Of a stretch of DNA of 64,000 nt, positions 27,604 through 36,334 are shown piece after piece. Within the stretch, counting starts at the first letter, position 1, and every line of letters begins with the position of its first letter. Position numbers and translations under genes: made by a program. Below the pieces are notes generated by a model that was not told the origin of the DNA, did no database searches, and saw only the letters and a list, made by a program, of their open reading frames with translations. Source of the stretch: Aliarcobacter skirrowii CCUG 10374 (GTDB lineage Bacteria; Campylobacterota; Campylobacteria; Campylobacterales; Arcobacteraceae); the NCBI RefSeq assembly GCF_003544835.1, contig NZ_CP032099.1, positions 1,550,001 to 1,614,000 of the forward strand, in the 5' to 3' direction.

Positions 27604-27646
27604 GCTATTTTTGTGCTACTTTAATGCTATTTCTTTTAACTATAAT
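27604..27646 (+). promoter_or_regulatory. pta-ackA promoter with three 11-bp-spaced GCTAY repeats
   Basis: GCTAT (27604-27608), GCTAC (27615-27619) and GCTAT (27626-27630), each 11 bp apart, then exactly 10 bp to TATAAT (27641-27646). This is the longest of three such arrays in the window and has the geometry of an OmpR-family activator site overlapping the -35 region. Confidence 0.7.
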
Positions 27647-27682
27647 TTTTTCTAAATTTGAATAAAGAAAGGATATTGCAAG

Positions 27683-28678
27683 ATGGGTTTAATTGAAAAT
27701 ATTAAAGCAAAAGCAAAACAAAATTTAAGAACTATCGTTCTTCCAGAAAGTGAAGATGAGAGAGTTTTAAAAGCTACTGAGCAAGTTTTAAAAGATAAGA
27801 CTGCAAATATCATTTTAATAGGAAATGAAGATACTATAAAAGCAGACTCTGCAAAATGTGGTGCAAATATAGAAGGTGCAAAAATCATAGATCCAAAAAA
27901 ATTTGCAAATATAGATAGATATATTAATGAGCTTGTTGAACTTAGAAAAAGTAAAAATCTTTCAAAAGAAGAAGCTACAAATTTAATGTTAAACGAACCA
28001 AGATTTTTTGGTTGTATGATGGTAAGACTTGGTGATGCTGATGGTTTAGTTGCAGGTTCAAACTCTCCAACTGCTGATGTTTTAAAAGCTGCAATTCAAG
28101 TTATTAAAACAGCACCTGGAATAAATACTGTTTCTTCTACATTTATTATGGAAACTGCTGATGGTAAATTTGGAGACAATGGTCTAATTTTATTTGCAGA
28201 TTGTGCTGTTATTCCAGATCCAACATCTGAACAATTAGCAGATATTGCAAGTGCAACTGCTGCAACTGCTGCAAGTGTTGTTGGACTTGAGCCAAGAGTT
28301 GCAATGTTAAGCTTCTCTACAAAAGGAAGTGCTGCTCATCCACTTGTTGATAAAGTAACAAATGCTTGTGATATATTAAAACAAAGAGGTGTAAATTTTG
28401 AATTTGATGGTGAACTTCAAGCTGATGCTGCAATTGTTGCAAGTGTTGGTTCTAAAAAAGCTCCTGATTCAAAAGTTGCAGGAAAGGCAAACATTTTAGT
28501 ATTCCCTGATTTACAATCTGGAAATATAGGTTACAAACTGGTTCAAAGATTTGCAAATGCAGAGGCTCATGGACCTATTATTCAAGGTTTAAATAAACCT
28601 GTAAATGACCTTTCAAGAGGTTGTTCTGTTGAAGATATTTCAAATTTAGTAGCTATTACAGCAACACAAATTAAATAA
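27683..28678 (+). CDS. pta: Phosphate acetyltransferase (short form)
   Basis: Interconverts acetyl phosphate and acetyl-CoA. 331 residues is the catalytic PTA_PTB domain alone, without the N-terminal regulatory DRTGG part of E. coli Pta. Typical segments are VLPESEDERVLKA (about 19-31), the GDADGLVAGSNSPTADVLKAA active-site region (about 115-135), FADCAVIPDPT and the C-terminal NILVFPDLQSGNIGYKLVQR (about 273-292). It is 28 bp before the second ackA, forming the usual pta-ackA operon, and is expressed from the GCTAY promoter. Confidence 0.95.
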   Translation: MGLIENIKAKAKQNLRTIVLPESEDERVLKATEQVLKDKTANIILIGNEDTIKADSAKCGANIEGAKIIDPKKFANIDRYINELVELRKSKNLSKEEATNLMLNEPRFFGCMMVRLGDADGLVAGSNSPTADVLKAAIQVIKTAPGINTVSSTFIMETADGKFGDNGLILFADCAVIPDPTSEQLADIASATAATAASVVGLEPRVAMLSFSTKGSAAHPLVDKVTNACDILKQRGVNFEFDGELQADAAIVASVGSKKAPDSKVAGKANILVFPDLQSGNIGYKLVQRFANAEAHGPIIQGLNKPVNDLSRGCSVEDISNLVAITATQIK

Positions 28679-28706
28679 AAAATTAAATTTCAAAAAAAGG
28701 AAAAAT

Positions 28707-29915
28707 ATGTTAGTTTTCGTATTAAATGCAGGAAGTTCTTCGGTTAAATACCAATTAATGAATCCAGTTATTAAAAAAGTTTTTGCTTCAGGAATTTGTG
28801 AAAGAATTGGTATAGATGGTGTTTTAAAACATGAGTATAAAGATGGGAAAAAACTTGTTTTAAATATTCCTATGCCAACTCACAGAGAAGCTATTAATGC
28901 TGTTTTAACTACTCTAACAAGTGGAGAAGGTAAAGTTATTGACTCAATTAATGATATTGAAGCAATCGGTCATAGAACTGTTCATGGTGGTGAAGAGTTT
29001 GCTAGTTCTGTTTTAATTACTCCTGAAGTAATTGATGCTATGAAAAGATTATCTCCATTAGCTCCTTTACATAATCCTGCAAACATTACAGGAATTGAAA
29101 TTTGTCAAGAGTTAATGCCAGGTAAACCAAATGTTGGTGTATTTGATACGGCATTTCATCAAACTATGCCAGATTATGCGTATATGTATGCACTTCCTTA
29201 TGATCAATATACAAAACATGGTATTAGAAAATATGGTTTCCATGGAACAAGCCACTACTTTGTATCAAATGAAGCAAGAGCTATGTTAGAGAAAAAACAC
29301 AATACTAGAATTATTGTTTGTCACTTAGGAAATGGTTCATCTGTAAGTGCTGTATTTGATGGAAAATGTATTGATACATCTATGGGATTAACTCCTGTTC
29401 AAGGTCTTATGATGGGAACTAGAGTTGGAGATATTGGAGCTGGAGCTATTCAATATATGATGAAACAAGAAGATATTACTATTGATCAAGCACTTGATAT
29501 TATGAATAAAAAATCAGGAATCCTTGGAATCTCTGGAAAATCTTCAGATTTAAGAGAAGTTTTAGATGGTATGGCTCAAGGTGATGATAGATGTAGACTT
29601 GCTATTGATATGGTTGCATATAAAATCAAATCTTATGTTGGAGCTTATGTTGCAGCACTAAATGGTGTTGATGCACTTTGTTTTACAGGTGGAATTGGTG
29701 AAAATGCAGCATTAATTAGAGAAAAAGTTTGTGCTGGACTTGATGCTATGGGACTTGTAATAGATCCAACTAAAAACAATGTTAGATCAAGTGAAGCTAG
29801 AGATATCTCTACAAATGCATCACCTGCAAGAATCTTTGTAATTCCAACTCAAGAAGAGTATGTAATAGCAAATGATACTTATAATATTGTTGCTGGTGGA
29901 AGTAGAAGAAAATAA
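28707..29915 (+). CDS. ackA: Acetate kinase, copy 2
   Basis: 402-residue acetate-kinase family protein in operon with pta. It keeps NAGSSSVKY, GHRTVHGG, KYGFHGTSH, CHLGNGSSV and FTGGIGENA. It differs from copy 1 and from the usual family form in the loop after the second phosphate motif: GTRVGDIGAG instead of GTRSGDIDAG, losing a conserved serine and aspartate. The two copies are clearly paralogues and not a recent duplication. It may prefer a different short-chain acid, or simply be the pta-linked catabolic enzyme; the sequence does not decide. Confidence 0.92.
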   Translation: MLVFVLNAGSSSVKYQLMNPVIKKVFASGICERIGIDGVLKHEYKDGKKLVLNIPMPTHREAINAVLTTLTSGEGKVIDSINDIEAIGHRTVHGGEEFASSVLITPEVIDAMKRLSPLAPLHNPANITGIEICQELMPGKPNVGVFDTAFHQTMPDYAYMYALPYDQYTKHGIRKYGFHGTSHYFVSNEARAMLEKKHNTRIIVCHLGNGSSVSAVFDGKCIDTSMGLTPVQGLMMGTRVGDIGAGAIQYMMKQEDITIDQALDIMNKKSGILGISGKSSDLREVLDGMAQGDDRCRLAIDMVAYKIKSYVGAYVAALNGVDALCFTGGIGENAALIREKVCAGLDAMGLVIDPTKNNVRSSEARDISTNASPARIFVIPTQEEYVIANDTYNIVAGGSRRK

Positions 29916-29932
29916 TCTTTATTTTCCTCTTT

Positions 29933-29967
29933 AAAAAAGGTAAAGATTTTTCTCTTTACCTTTTTTT
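29933..29967. terminator. Terminator between convergent ackA copy 2 and sppA
   Basis: A perfect 14-bp stem, AAAAAAGGTAAAGA against TCTTTACCTTTTTT, with a 6-nt loop. A and T runs on both sides allow it to work in both directions. Confidence 0.88.
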
Positions 29968-29977
29968 ATTTTATATA

Positions 29978-30862
29978 TTAAATCGCTTTTAAACTACTTG
30001 AAAAACTCATCACAATTTTAGATATAGTCTCTGTTAAAAACTTATCCATAAATTTCTCAAATTTATCCTCTTTTTTCCAAACAGCTTTTTCAACTTGGCT
30101 TAGTTCTATTAAACTATTTTTTGCAAAAGTTATATTTGAAACCTCATCTACAAGTCCAACATCTTTTGCCATTTGTGCTGTAAAAACTTTTGCATCTGCA
30201 AAATTTTGTTGATTTTTAATATTCAAATTTCTAGCAGTTGCAACATCTAAAACAAACATATTATATGTACTATTTATTAAATTTTGAAGCTCTTTTTGCT
30301 CAAAATCAGTCCACCTTCTAGTAATTGTTCCACTCTCTTTATATTTTCCAGCTTTTACAGTTTGAGTTTGAACTCCAACTTTTTGTAAAAGTTCACTTGC
30401 ATCAAATCCTTGCATAATAACTCCAATAGAACCAACAATTGTTCCAGGATTTGCAATAATTTTATTGGCCCAAATAGATGCATAGTAACTTCCACTTGCA
30501 ATTGTTCCACTTGCATATACAACAACTGGTTTTAACTCTTGCAACTCTTTTATAGCCAATGCTATTTCAATAGATGGAGCAACAGCACCTCCTGGACTAT
30601 TTACAAACAGTAAAACACCTTTTATATTTGTATCATTTTTAGCTTTTTCAATATTTTCTAACACTTTTGTAGGATCAACTATCTCACCTATTAAATCTAT
30701 TTTTTGCAAGTTTGCAAAATTGTTGCTCATAAGTTCTTCATCATTTGAGCTAAAAAATAGAAAATATACAATTGTTAAAAAAACAATAGTTTTAAAATAT
30801 TTTGTAACAAAATCAAAAAACCAAATAACTGGTGAAAAAAGTTTTTTTATAAAATCAAACAA
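29978..30862 (-). CDS. sppA: Signal peptide peptidase SppA-type (S49)
   Basis: Membrane serine protease that clears cleaved signal peptides. The N-terminal membrane anchor is about 10-42, then the S49 domain: NSPGGAVAPSIEIA (about 88-101), ASGSYYASIWANKII with the likely catalytic Ser (about 120-134), GTIVGSIGVIMQG, and KAGKYKESG containing the likely catalytic Lys (about 166-174). At 294 residues it is the short single-domain form. It overlaps the upstream amidohydrolase by 8 bp. I recall the same aroQ / amidohydrolase / protease order in Campylobacter jejuni. Confidence 0.9.
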   Translation of the reverse strand: MFDFIKKLFSPVIWFFDFVTKYFKTIVFLTIVYFLFFSSNDEELMSNNFANLQKIDLIGEIVDPTKVLENIEKAKNDTNIKGVLLFVNSPGGAVAPSIEIALAIKELQELKPVVVYASGTIASGSYYASIWANKIIANPGTIVGSIGVIMQGFDASELLQKVGVQTQTVKAGKYKESGTITRRWTDFEQKELQNLINSTYNMFVLDVATARNLNIKNQQNFADAKVFTAQMAKDVGLVDEVSNITFAKNSLIELSQVEKAVWKKEDKFEKFMDKFLTETISKIVMSFSSSLKAI

Positions 30863-32084
30863 ACTCTCCTCCTATAATAACTCTATTTATCTCTTTTGTG
30901 TGTAAAATTATGTGCATATAAATATCTTCTATATCCTCTATATTTGAAGGAAGAGAAAAACCTATAATATCTGCATCATAACCATTTTCTAATCTACCTT
31001 TGCTATTTTCAAAACCTAAAGCTTTTGCTCCACCAACAGTTGCAGCTTTTAATAAAATTTTTGAAAATTTAACTATATTTTTTTCATAATGAATATGTAA
31101 TAGTGCTCTTAACTCATCAAACATACTTAAAGAGCTATTTGAACTAAGTCCATCTGTTCCAATACTTAAATTTATATCTTCTAATTTATCTAAATCTAGT
31201 CTGCTATTATTTAAAAATCTATTTGAAACAGCACAGTGATTTATAGATGCATTTAACTCTCTTATTTTACTAAGCTCCTCTTTTTTTGCCTCTACACAGT
31301 GAGTAAAAGATAAGTTTCTTACTCCATTAAATAGATTTAAAAACTCCATTGGTCTGTTTGTAGCTGTTGATTGATTTAAAAAATTTGTAAAAAACTCTAA
31401 AAAGCTTCCTTTATCTTTTCTAAGCCACTTTTTTTCTTCAATTGACTCTAAAAAGTGAGAAGTAACCACTGTATTATCAATCTTTGCTAGATTTAAAACC
31501 TCTCTTGTTAAAAATGGATGAACTGAGTATGGTGAGTGAATTGCAATTGCAGCTTTAAAATTTTTGCTATTGTGTTTTTGTGCTTCATAAAATCGTGCTT
31601 TAAAATCAGCAAAAAGTGCATCTATCATATCTGGCTTTGATCCAATTACTTCACAAAAAAATATCTTATTTATTGGACTTTTTAAAATAGCTTCCAAATC
31701 AAAAGAGTATGAAGAGATTGCACCAATAGTTGTTGTTCCACTTCTTAAAATATTATCTAACTCTTTTTTAATTAAAGATGTCTTTGCTTTGTTTATTAAA
31801 GGCTCTCTATATTTTATAACTGAGTTTAACCAATCATAAAAATTTCCATATTTAAGTGTAGTTTTATTTGCACTAAACTCCAAATGAAGATGTGAATTTA
31901 TAAGCCCTGGCATTAATACAGAGTTTGCTCCTAAATCAACAACTTCAAGATGAGCATATTTTCTTTTTATAAAACTATATGTGGCTACCTCTAAAATCTT
32001 CTCATCAAATACAACAGCACCATCTTTTATAACTTTAAAATTCTCATCAAATGTTAAAAGATATTTTGCTTTTAAAATTTTCAT
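30855..32084 (-). CDS. Amidohydrolase-superfamily deaminase (COG0402), candidate aminodeoxyfutalosine deaminase
   Basis: 409-residue metal-dependent hydrolase. The first metal motif is SHLHLEF (about 64-70), a second histidine lies in AIHSPYSVHP (about 190-199), a third in TSHFLES and the metal aspartate in SIGTDGLSSNS (about 312-322), the pattern of cytosine/adenosine-type deaminases. A related Nitratiruptor enzyme was reported to deaminate 6-aminodeoxyfutalosine for menaquinone synthesis, so that is my best guess; the substrate is not provable here. It lies 3 bp after aroQ and overlaps sppA by 8 bp. Confidence 0.75.
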   Translation of the reverse strand: MKILKAKYLLTFDENFKVIKDGAVVFDEKILEVATYSFIKRKYAHLEVVDLGANSVLMPGLINSHLHLEFSANKTTLKYGNFYDWLNSVIKYREPLINKAKTSLIKKELDNILRSGTTTIGAISSYSFDLEAILKSPINKIFFCEVIGSKPDMIDALFADFKARFYEAQKHNSKNFKAAIAIHSPYSVHPFLTREVLNLAKIDNTVVTSHFLESIEEKKWLRKDKGSFLEFFTNFLNQSTATNRPMEFLNLFNGVRNLSFTHCVEAKKEELSKIRELNASINHCAVSNRFLNNSRLDLDKLEDINLSIGTDGLSSNSSLSMFDELRALLHIHYEKNIVKFSKILLKAATVGGAKALGFENSKGRLENGYDADIIGFSLPSNIEDIEDIYMHIILHTKEINRVIIGGEFV

Positions 32085-32087
32085 AAA

Positions 32088-32567
32088 CTATTTTTGCTCT
32101 TGTTGTTGTGCTCTTGCTTCATTTACAGCTTTTATCTCATTTACAATTTGAACTAAAGATATCATTCCTAAGTGGTAACCAAAAGCTCCAAATCCAGTTA
32201 TTACTCCAGTACTTGCACCTGCTGTTACAGATTTTTGTCTAAACTCTTCTCTTTTATATATATTTGAAATATGAACTTCAACAACAGGAAGATTAACAGC
32301 ACTTAAAGCATCTTTTATTGCAATTGAAGTGTGCGAATATGCAGCTGGATTAATCATAATTGCATCAACAGTCCCTAAACACTCTTGAATTCTATCTACA
32401 ATCTCACCCTCTAAATTTGATTGAAAAAACTCTAATTCAACTCCATTTTGTTTTGCAGCATTATTTAGTTGCTCATGAATTTGATCCATTGTCATTCCAC
32501 CATAAATATGTTGTTCTCTAATTCCTAACATATTTATATTTGGTCCTTGAATTACTGCTATTTTCAT
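32088..32567 (-). CDS. aroQ: 3-dehydroquinate dehydratase, type II
   Basis: Third step of the shikimate pathway. 159 residues, a flavodoxin-like dodecameric enzyme. [18 protein letters not shown]-type N-terminus with catalytic Tyr near 22, [16 protein letters not shown] (about 74-89) and [13 protein letters not shown] (about 99-111) with catalytic His and substrate-binding Arg are present. Start by ATG with AGGAAA just upstream. It is divergent from pepQ, with a TATAAT for this strand at 32598-32603, and heads the aroQ / amidohydrolase / sppA operon. Confidence 0.96.
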   Translation of the reverse strand: MKIAVIQGPNINMLGIREQHIYGGMTMDQIHEQLNNAAKQNGVELEFFQSNLEGEIVDRIQECLGTVDAIMINPAAYSHTSIAIKDALSAVNLPVVEVHISNIYKREEFRQKSVTAGASTGVITGFGAFGYHLGMISLVQIVNEIKAVNEARAQQQEQK

Positions 32568-32597
32568 ATTATTTTCCTTTTATTAATTTTGGGTAAG

Positions 32598-32603
32598 ATT
32601 ATA
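32598..32603 (-). promoter_or_regulatory. aroQ operon promoter, -10 TATAAT
   Basis: Minus-strand TATAAT in TTTAAATATAATCTTAC, 31 bp before the aroQ start, in the 73-bp divergent spacer. No clear -35. Confidence 0.5.
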
Positions 32604-32640
32604 TTTAAATTTTTGTTAAAGCTTACTATAAGGGATATTT

Positions 32641-33663
32641 GTGAATTTTATTTTAAAAAATGAGAATGCGATATATTATGAAGTTAACTTTTCTTGTGAT
32701 AATGTAATTTTTTTAAATTTAGGAAGTGAGAAATTTTTTATTACAGATGCTAGATATACAATTGAAGCAAAAGAGTATGCAAAAAATTGTGAAGTTATTG
32801 AAAGTGCTAATCTAATTGAGAGTGTTAAAGAGATTTTGAAAAAAAATCTTATCAAATCTATAACTTTTGATCCAAATGATTTTACTTTTTTTGAGTACAA
32901 AAACATTGTAAAGGATTTAGATATAAATTTTATTGAAGAGATAAATTTTTCAAAAACAAAAAGATTAATAAAGAGTGATTATGAGATAAAACTTCTTAAA
33001 AAAGCATCATCTTTAGGAAAAGATGGCTTTAAAGAGTTTGCAAAATATATTAAAAATAGTGGATTTAAAAAGAGTGAAAAAGAGCTATATTTTAATGCTT
33101 ACAAATTTATGAGTCAAAAAGGAGAACTTGAAACCTCTTTTAATCCAATTGTTGCAATAAATGAAAATGCAGCAAAACCTCACGCACTTCCTACAAACAA
33201 AAGATTAAAAAAAGATGATTTAATTTTAGTTGATGCAGGAGTTAAATATAAAAGATATTGTTCTGATAGAACTTGTACTAGTGTTGCAAATTTTGATAAC
33301 TTTAATTTTGAAAGAAAGCAAACTTTTAAAAATAAAAAATATCAAAAAATTTATGACATTGTATTAAAAGCTCAAGAAAAATCTATAAATGAAGCAAGGG
33401 CTGGAATGAAAGCTTGTGAAATTGATAAGATTGCTAGAGATTTTATCTCTCAAGCTGGTTATGGAAAATATTTTGTGCATAGCACTGGTCATGGTGTTGG
33501 ACTTGATATTCATGAGTTTCCAAATATAAATAGCAAAAATGAGCTTATAATTGAAGATAATATGATATTTACAGTAGAACCTGGAATTTATATTCCAAAT
33601 GAGTTTGGTGTAAGAATTGAGGATACAGTTTATATAAAAAATGGCAAAGCTGAAATTTTATAA
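32641..33663 (+). CDS. pepQ: M24-family aminopeptidase, Xaa-Pro type
   Basis: 340-residue cytosolic metallopeptidase with the creatinase-like N-terminal domain (about 1-110) and pita-bread catalytic domain. Metal ligands are visible as Asp in VDAGVKYKRYCSDRT (about 197-211), His in HSTGHGVGLDIHEFP (about 279-293) and Glu in FTVEPG and RIEDT near the C-terminus. The start is GTG with AAGGGA 6-11 bp upstream. Xaa-Pro specificity is the family default; I cannot separate aminopeptidase P from prolidase. It is followed by folK, as I recall for Helicobacter. Confidence 0.85.
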   Translation: MNFILKNENAIYYEVNFSCDNVIFLNLGSEKFFITDARYTIEAKEYAKNCEVIESANLIESVKEILKKNLIKSITFDPNDFTFFEYKNIVKDLDINFIEEINFSKTKRLIKSDYEIKLLKKASSLGKDGFKEFAKYIKNSGFKKSEKELYFNAYKFMSQKGELETSFNPIVAINENAAKPHALPTNKRLKKDDLILVDAGVKYKRYCSDRTCTSVANFDNFNFERKQTFKNKKYQKIYDIVLKAQEKSINEARAGMKACEIDKIARDFISQAGYGKYFVHSTGHGVGLDIHEFPNINSKNELIIEDNMIFTVEPGIYIPNEFGVRIEDTVYIKNGKAEIL

Positions 33664-33681
33664 ATAGAAAAAGAGAGAAAT

Positions 33682-34158
33682 TTGAAAAAAAAATTATCAC
33701 CTAATTTAACACTTTTTTATACACCAAATTTTCCAAAAATTTTTAATATTAGTTCAAACAAAAAATATAGTGTAACTATTGGAGTTGGGGGAAATATTGG
33801 AGATACAAAAAAAATATTTGATAAATTAATCTTATGTTTAAAAAAAGATTCAAGATTTACTTTACTTAAAACTTCCCCTCTTTTAAAAAATCCTCCATTT
33901 GGTTTTTTAGAACAAAGTGATTTTTTAAATGGTATAATTCGTCTTCAAACAGATCTTTGTGCATTTGAGTTTTTACAAGCTATGCAAAGATATGAAAAAA
34001 AATTTGGAAGAAAGCGATCCTTTCAAGATGCGCCTAGAACCTTAGATATAGATATTATATTTTTTGATAAAAAAAAGATAAACTCAAAGAATTTAATTAT
34101 ACCTCACAAAAATTGGGCAAATAGAGAGTCTGTGATTATTCCTTTAAAATATATATAA
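33682..34158 (+). CDS. folK: HPPK, 6-hydroxymethyldihydropterin pyrophosphokinase
   Basis: Transfers pyrophosphate from ATP to the pterin in folate synthesis. 158 residues, starting with a TTG codon 18 bp after pepQ and preceded by AGAGAG. The family motifs are VGGNIGD (about 36-42), SPLLKNPPFG (about 72-81), QSDFLNGI (about 86-93), FGRKR and APRTLDIDIIFFD (about 116-128), the last holding the two magnesium-binding aspartates. In Helicobacter and Campylobacter, as I recall, flhF follows or adjoins folK; here mnmA follows instead. Confidence 0.93.
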   Translation: MKKKLSPNLTLFYTPNFPKIFNISSNKKYSVTIGVGGNIGDTKKIFDKLILCLKKDSRFTLLKTSPLLKNPPFGFLEQSDFLNGIIRLQTDLCAFEFLQAMQRYEKKFGRKRSFQDAPRTLDIDIIFFDKKKINSKNLIIPHKNWANRESVIIPLKYI

Positions 34159-34180
34159 AAATCTTTTTAAAGGTAAAAAA

Positions 34181-35284
34181 ATGAATAAAAATAAAAGAGT
34201 AGTTGTAGGAATGTCAGGTGGAGTTGATTCATCTGTTACAGCCTTATTGTTAAAACAACAAGGTTATGATGTTGTTGGATTGTTTATGCGAAACTGGGAA
34301 TATGGAATAAAAGGTAGCCAGTGTCCTAATCGTATAGAGTTTGAAGATGCAAAAAAAGTTGGTGCACTAATAGGTATTGAAGTATTAGGAAAGGATTTTG
34401 TAAAAGAGTACAAAGATAGAGTTTTTGATGTTTTCCTAGATGGTTTAAAACAAGGTCTTACCCCAAATCCAGATATTTTATGTAATCGTGAGATAAAATT
34501 TAATGTATTTTTAAATGAAGCAAAAAAAATGGGTGCAGATATGATTGCAACTGGGCATTATGCGAAAATTGCAAAATATAAAGATCATTTTGTACTAGAT
34601 ACTCCAAAAGATAGTTCAAAAGATCAAACATATTTTTTACATGCACTATCAAGTGAACAGCTAAGTCATGCTATGTTTTCACTTGGAGATTTGACAAAAA
34701 AAGAGGTTAGAGAGATAGCAAGAGAGCATAATCTTCCTGTTAGTGATAAAAAAGATAGCACAGGAATTTGTTTTATTGGTAATCAAAAATTTGATGAGTT
34801 TATTACTCAACACTTACAAGCAATTCCAGGTGATATTATTGATGAAAATGGAAAAGTTTTAGGAAAACACAAAGGTTTAGTTTGTTATACATTGGGTCAA
34901 AGAAAAGGTATAGGTCTTGGTGGAATCAAAGAAAACGAAGACGAAAACAATACGCATAAACCTTGGTTTGTAGCTTCTAAAGATATAGTAAATAACACAA
35001 TAACTGTTGTTCAAGATACAAATCATCCACTTTTAATGAGTAAAACTGTTGAAGCAAAACAGATGCACTGGGTACTAGAAGTTGCACCTAAAGTTGGAGA
35101 TAAGTTAATGGCACAAGTTAGATATAGACAACAAAAGCAAGCTTGTACGGTTGTTGAGGCAAGTGATGAAAAAGTAGTAGTAGAGTTTGATAATCCGCAA
35201 AGAGCTGTAACATTAGGGCAAAGTCTTGTTTTATACTCAGGTGATTATTGTCTTGGTGGTGGCTTTATAAGCTTTTACAAATAA
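34181..35284 (+). CDS. mnmA: tRNA-specific 2-thiouridylase MnmA, proteobacterial-type paralogue
   Basis: Thiolates U34 of tRNA-Lys, -Glu and -Gln using ATP and a persulfide relay. 367 residues. The PP-loop GMSGGVDSSV lies at about 10-19, followed by FMRNWEY, catalytic Cys in PDILCNREIKF (about 101-111), ATGHYA, DQTYFL and the persulfide Cys in STGICFIG (about 193-200), with a C-terminal RKGIGLGG domain. It resembles gamma/alphaproteobacterial MnmA more than the Campylobacter type next door. Two different MnmA genes lie 11 bp apart, so one may be acquired or specialised. Confidence 0.85.
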   Translation: MNKNKRVVVGMSGGVDSSVTALLLKQQGYDVVGLFMRNWEYGIKGSQCPNRIEFEDAKKVGALIGIEVLGKDFVKEYKDRVFDVFLDGLKQGLTPNPDILCNREIKFNVFLNEAKKMGADMIATGHYAKIAKYKDHFVLDTPKDSSKDQTYFLHALSSEQLSHAMFSLGDLTKKEVREIAREHNLPVSDKKDSTGICFIGNQKFDEFITQHLQAIPGDIIDENGKVLGKHKGLVCYTLGQRKGIGLGGIKENEDENNTHKPWFVASKDIVNNTITVVQDTNHPLLMSKTVEAKQMHWVLEVAPKVGDKLMAQVRYRQQKQACTVVEASDEKVVVEFDNPQRAVTLGQSLVLYSGDYCLGGGFISFYK

Positions 35285-35295
35285 AAAGGTAAAAG

Positions 35296-36333
35296 ATGAG
35301 TAAACAAAAAATAATGGTTGGAATGAGTGGAGGAATTGACTCATCAGTTACAGCTTATATCTTACAAAAAGATGGATATGAAGTTGAAGGAGTTTATCTA
35401 AAACTTCATGATAGAACTGATGGTTACCACGAATCAAATTTAAGTTATATTGATGGGGTTGCAAAATTTTTAGGTATAAAATATCATATTTTAGATTTAT
35501 CCAAAAAATTTGAAAAAGATGTTTATGACTATTTTGTAAACTCTTACATAGATGGAAATACTCCAAATCCATGTGTAAAATGTAATAAAAATATAAAATT
35601 TGGTGCAATGCTTGATTTTGCAAAAGAGCAAGGAGCTTCATTTCTTGCAACTGGTCACTATGTAAAAACTGATGGTAAATTTTTCTATCTTGCAGATGAT
35701 TTATCAAAAGATCAAAGCTATTTTTTATCTCAAGTTCCTAAAGACTCTATTGCTTTTATGATGTTTCCCTTAAGTAATTTAAAAAAAGAGGATATTATAA
35801 AACTTGGATCAAATCTTGATATTTCTTACAAAAAAATAACAGAAAAAAGTGAATCACAAGAGATCTGTTTTGTTGAGACAGTTTATACTGATATTATAAA
35901 AAAACATGCAAATATAGATATTGAAGGTGATGTTTTAGATGAAAATGGAAATGTAGTAGGAAAGCATAAAGGTTATGCTCACTATACAATTGGAAAAAGA
36001 AAAGGATTTAGTGTAAAAGGTGCTCAAGAGCCTCATTTTGTTTTAAAATTAAATCCAAACAATAACACAATTGTTGTTGGTAAAAAACCAGCTTTAGAAG
36101 TTAATGAAGTTGTTGGAGAAGAGCTTAATATCTATATTGATGATAAAAAATTCTCATGTGGTGTAAAACTAAGATATAGAAGTAATACAATTTTATGTGA
36201 TGTTGAGATTATTAATGATAAAGCAATTATAAAATTAAAAGAACCAGCTTTTGGAGTTGCTAGTGGACAACTGGCTGTTTTTTATGATGGAAATAGAGTT
36301 TTAGGAAGTGCTTTTATAAAAAGTGCAAAATAG
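35296..36333 (+). CDS. mnmA: tRNA-specific 2-thiouridylase MnmA, Campylobacterota-type paralogue
   Basis: 345 residues. PP-loop GMSGGIDSSV at about 9-18, then VYLKLHDRTDGYHE, which is the short form I associate with Campylobacter MnmA, catalytic Cys in NPCVKCNKNIKFG (about 95-107), ATGHYV, DQSYFLSQV, persulfide Cys in SQEICFVE (about 194-201) and the TIGKRKGF segment. It is divergent from the upstream paralogue along its whole length. Both keep the two catalytic cysteines. It ends at a strong bidirectional terminator. Confidence 0.88.
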   Translation: MSKQKIMVGMSGGIDSSVTAYILQKDGYEVEGVYLKLHDRTDGYHESNLSYIDGVAKFLGIKYHILDLSKKFEKDVYDYFVNSYIDGNTPNPCVKCNKNIKFGAMLDFAKEQGASFLATGHYVKTDGKFFYLADDLSKDQSYFLSQVPKDSIAFMMFPLSNLKKEDIIKLGSNLDISYKKITEKSESQEICFVETVYTDIIKKHANIDIEGDVLDENGNVVGKHKGYAHYTIGKRKGFSVKGAQEPHFVLKLNPNNNTIVVGKKPALEVNEVVGEELNIYIDDKKFSCGVKLRYRSNTILCDVEIINDKAIIKLKEPAFGVASGQLAVFYDGNRVLGSAFIKSAK

Positions 36334-36334
36334 T

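Noticed and set aside
32627-32632. TATAAG as a pepQ promoter
   Set aside because: It is 8 bp from the GTG start and overlaps the ribosome-binding site, so a functional -10 there is unlikely.
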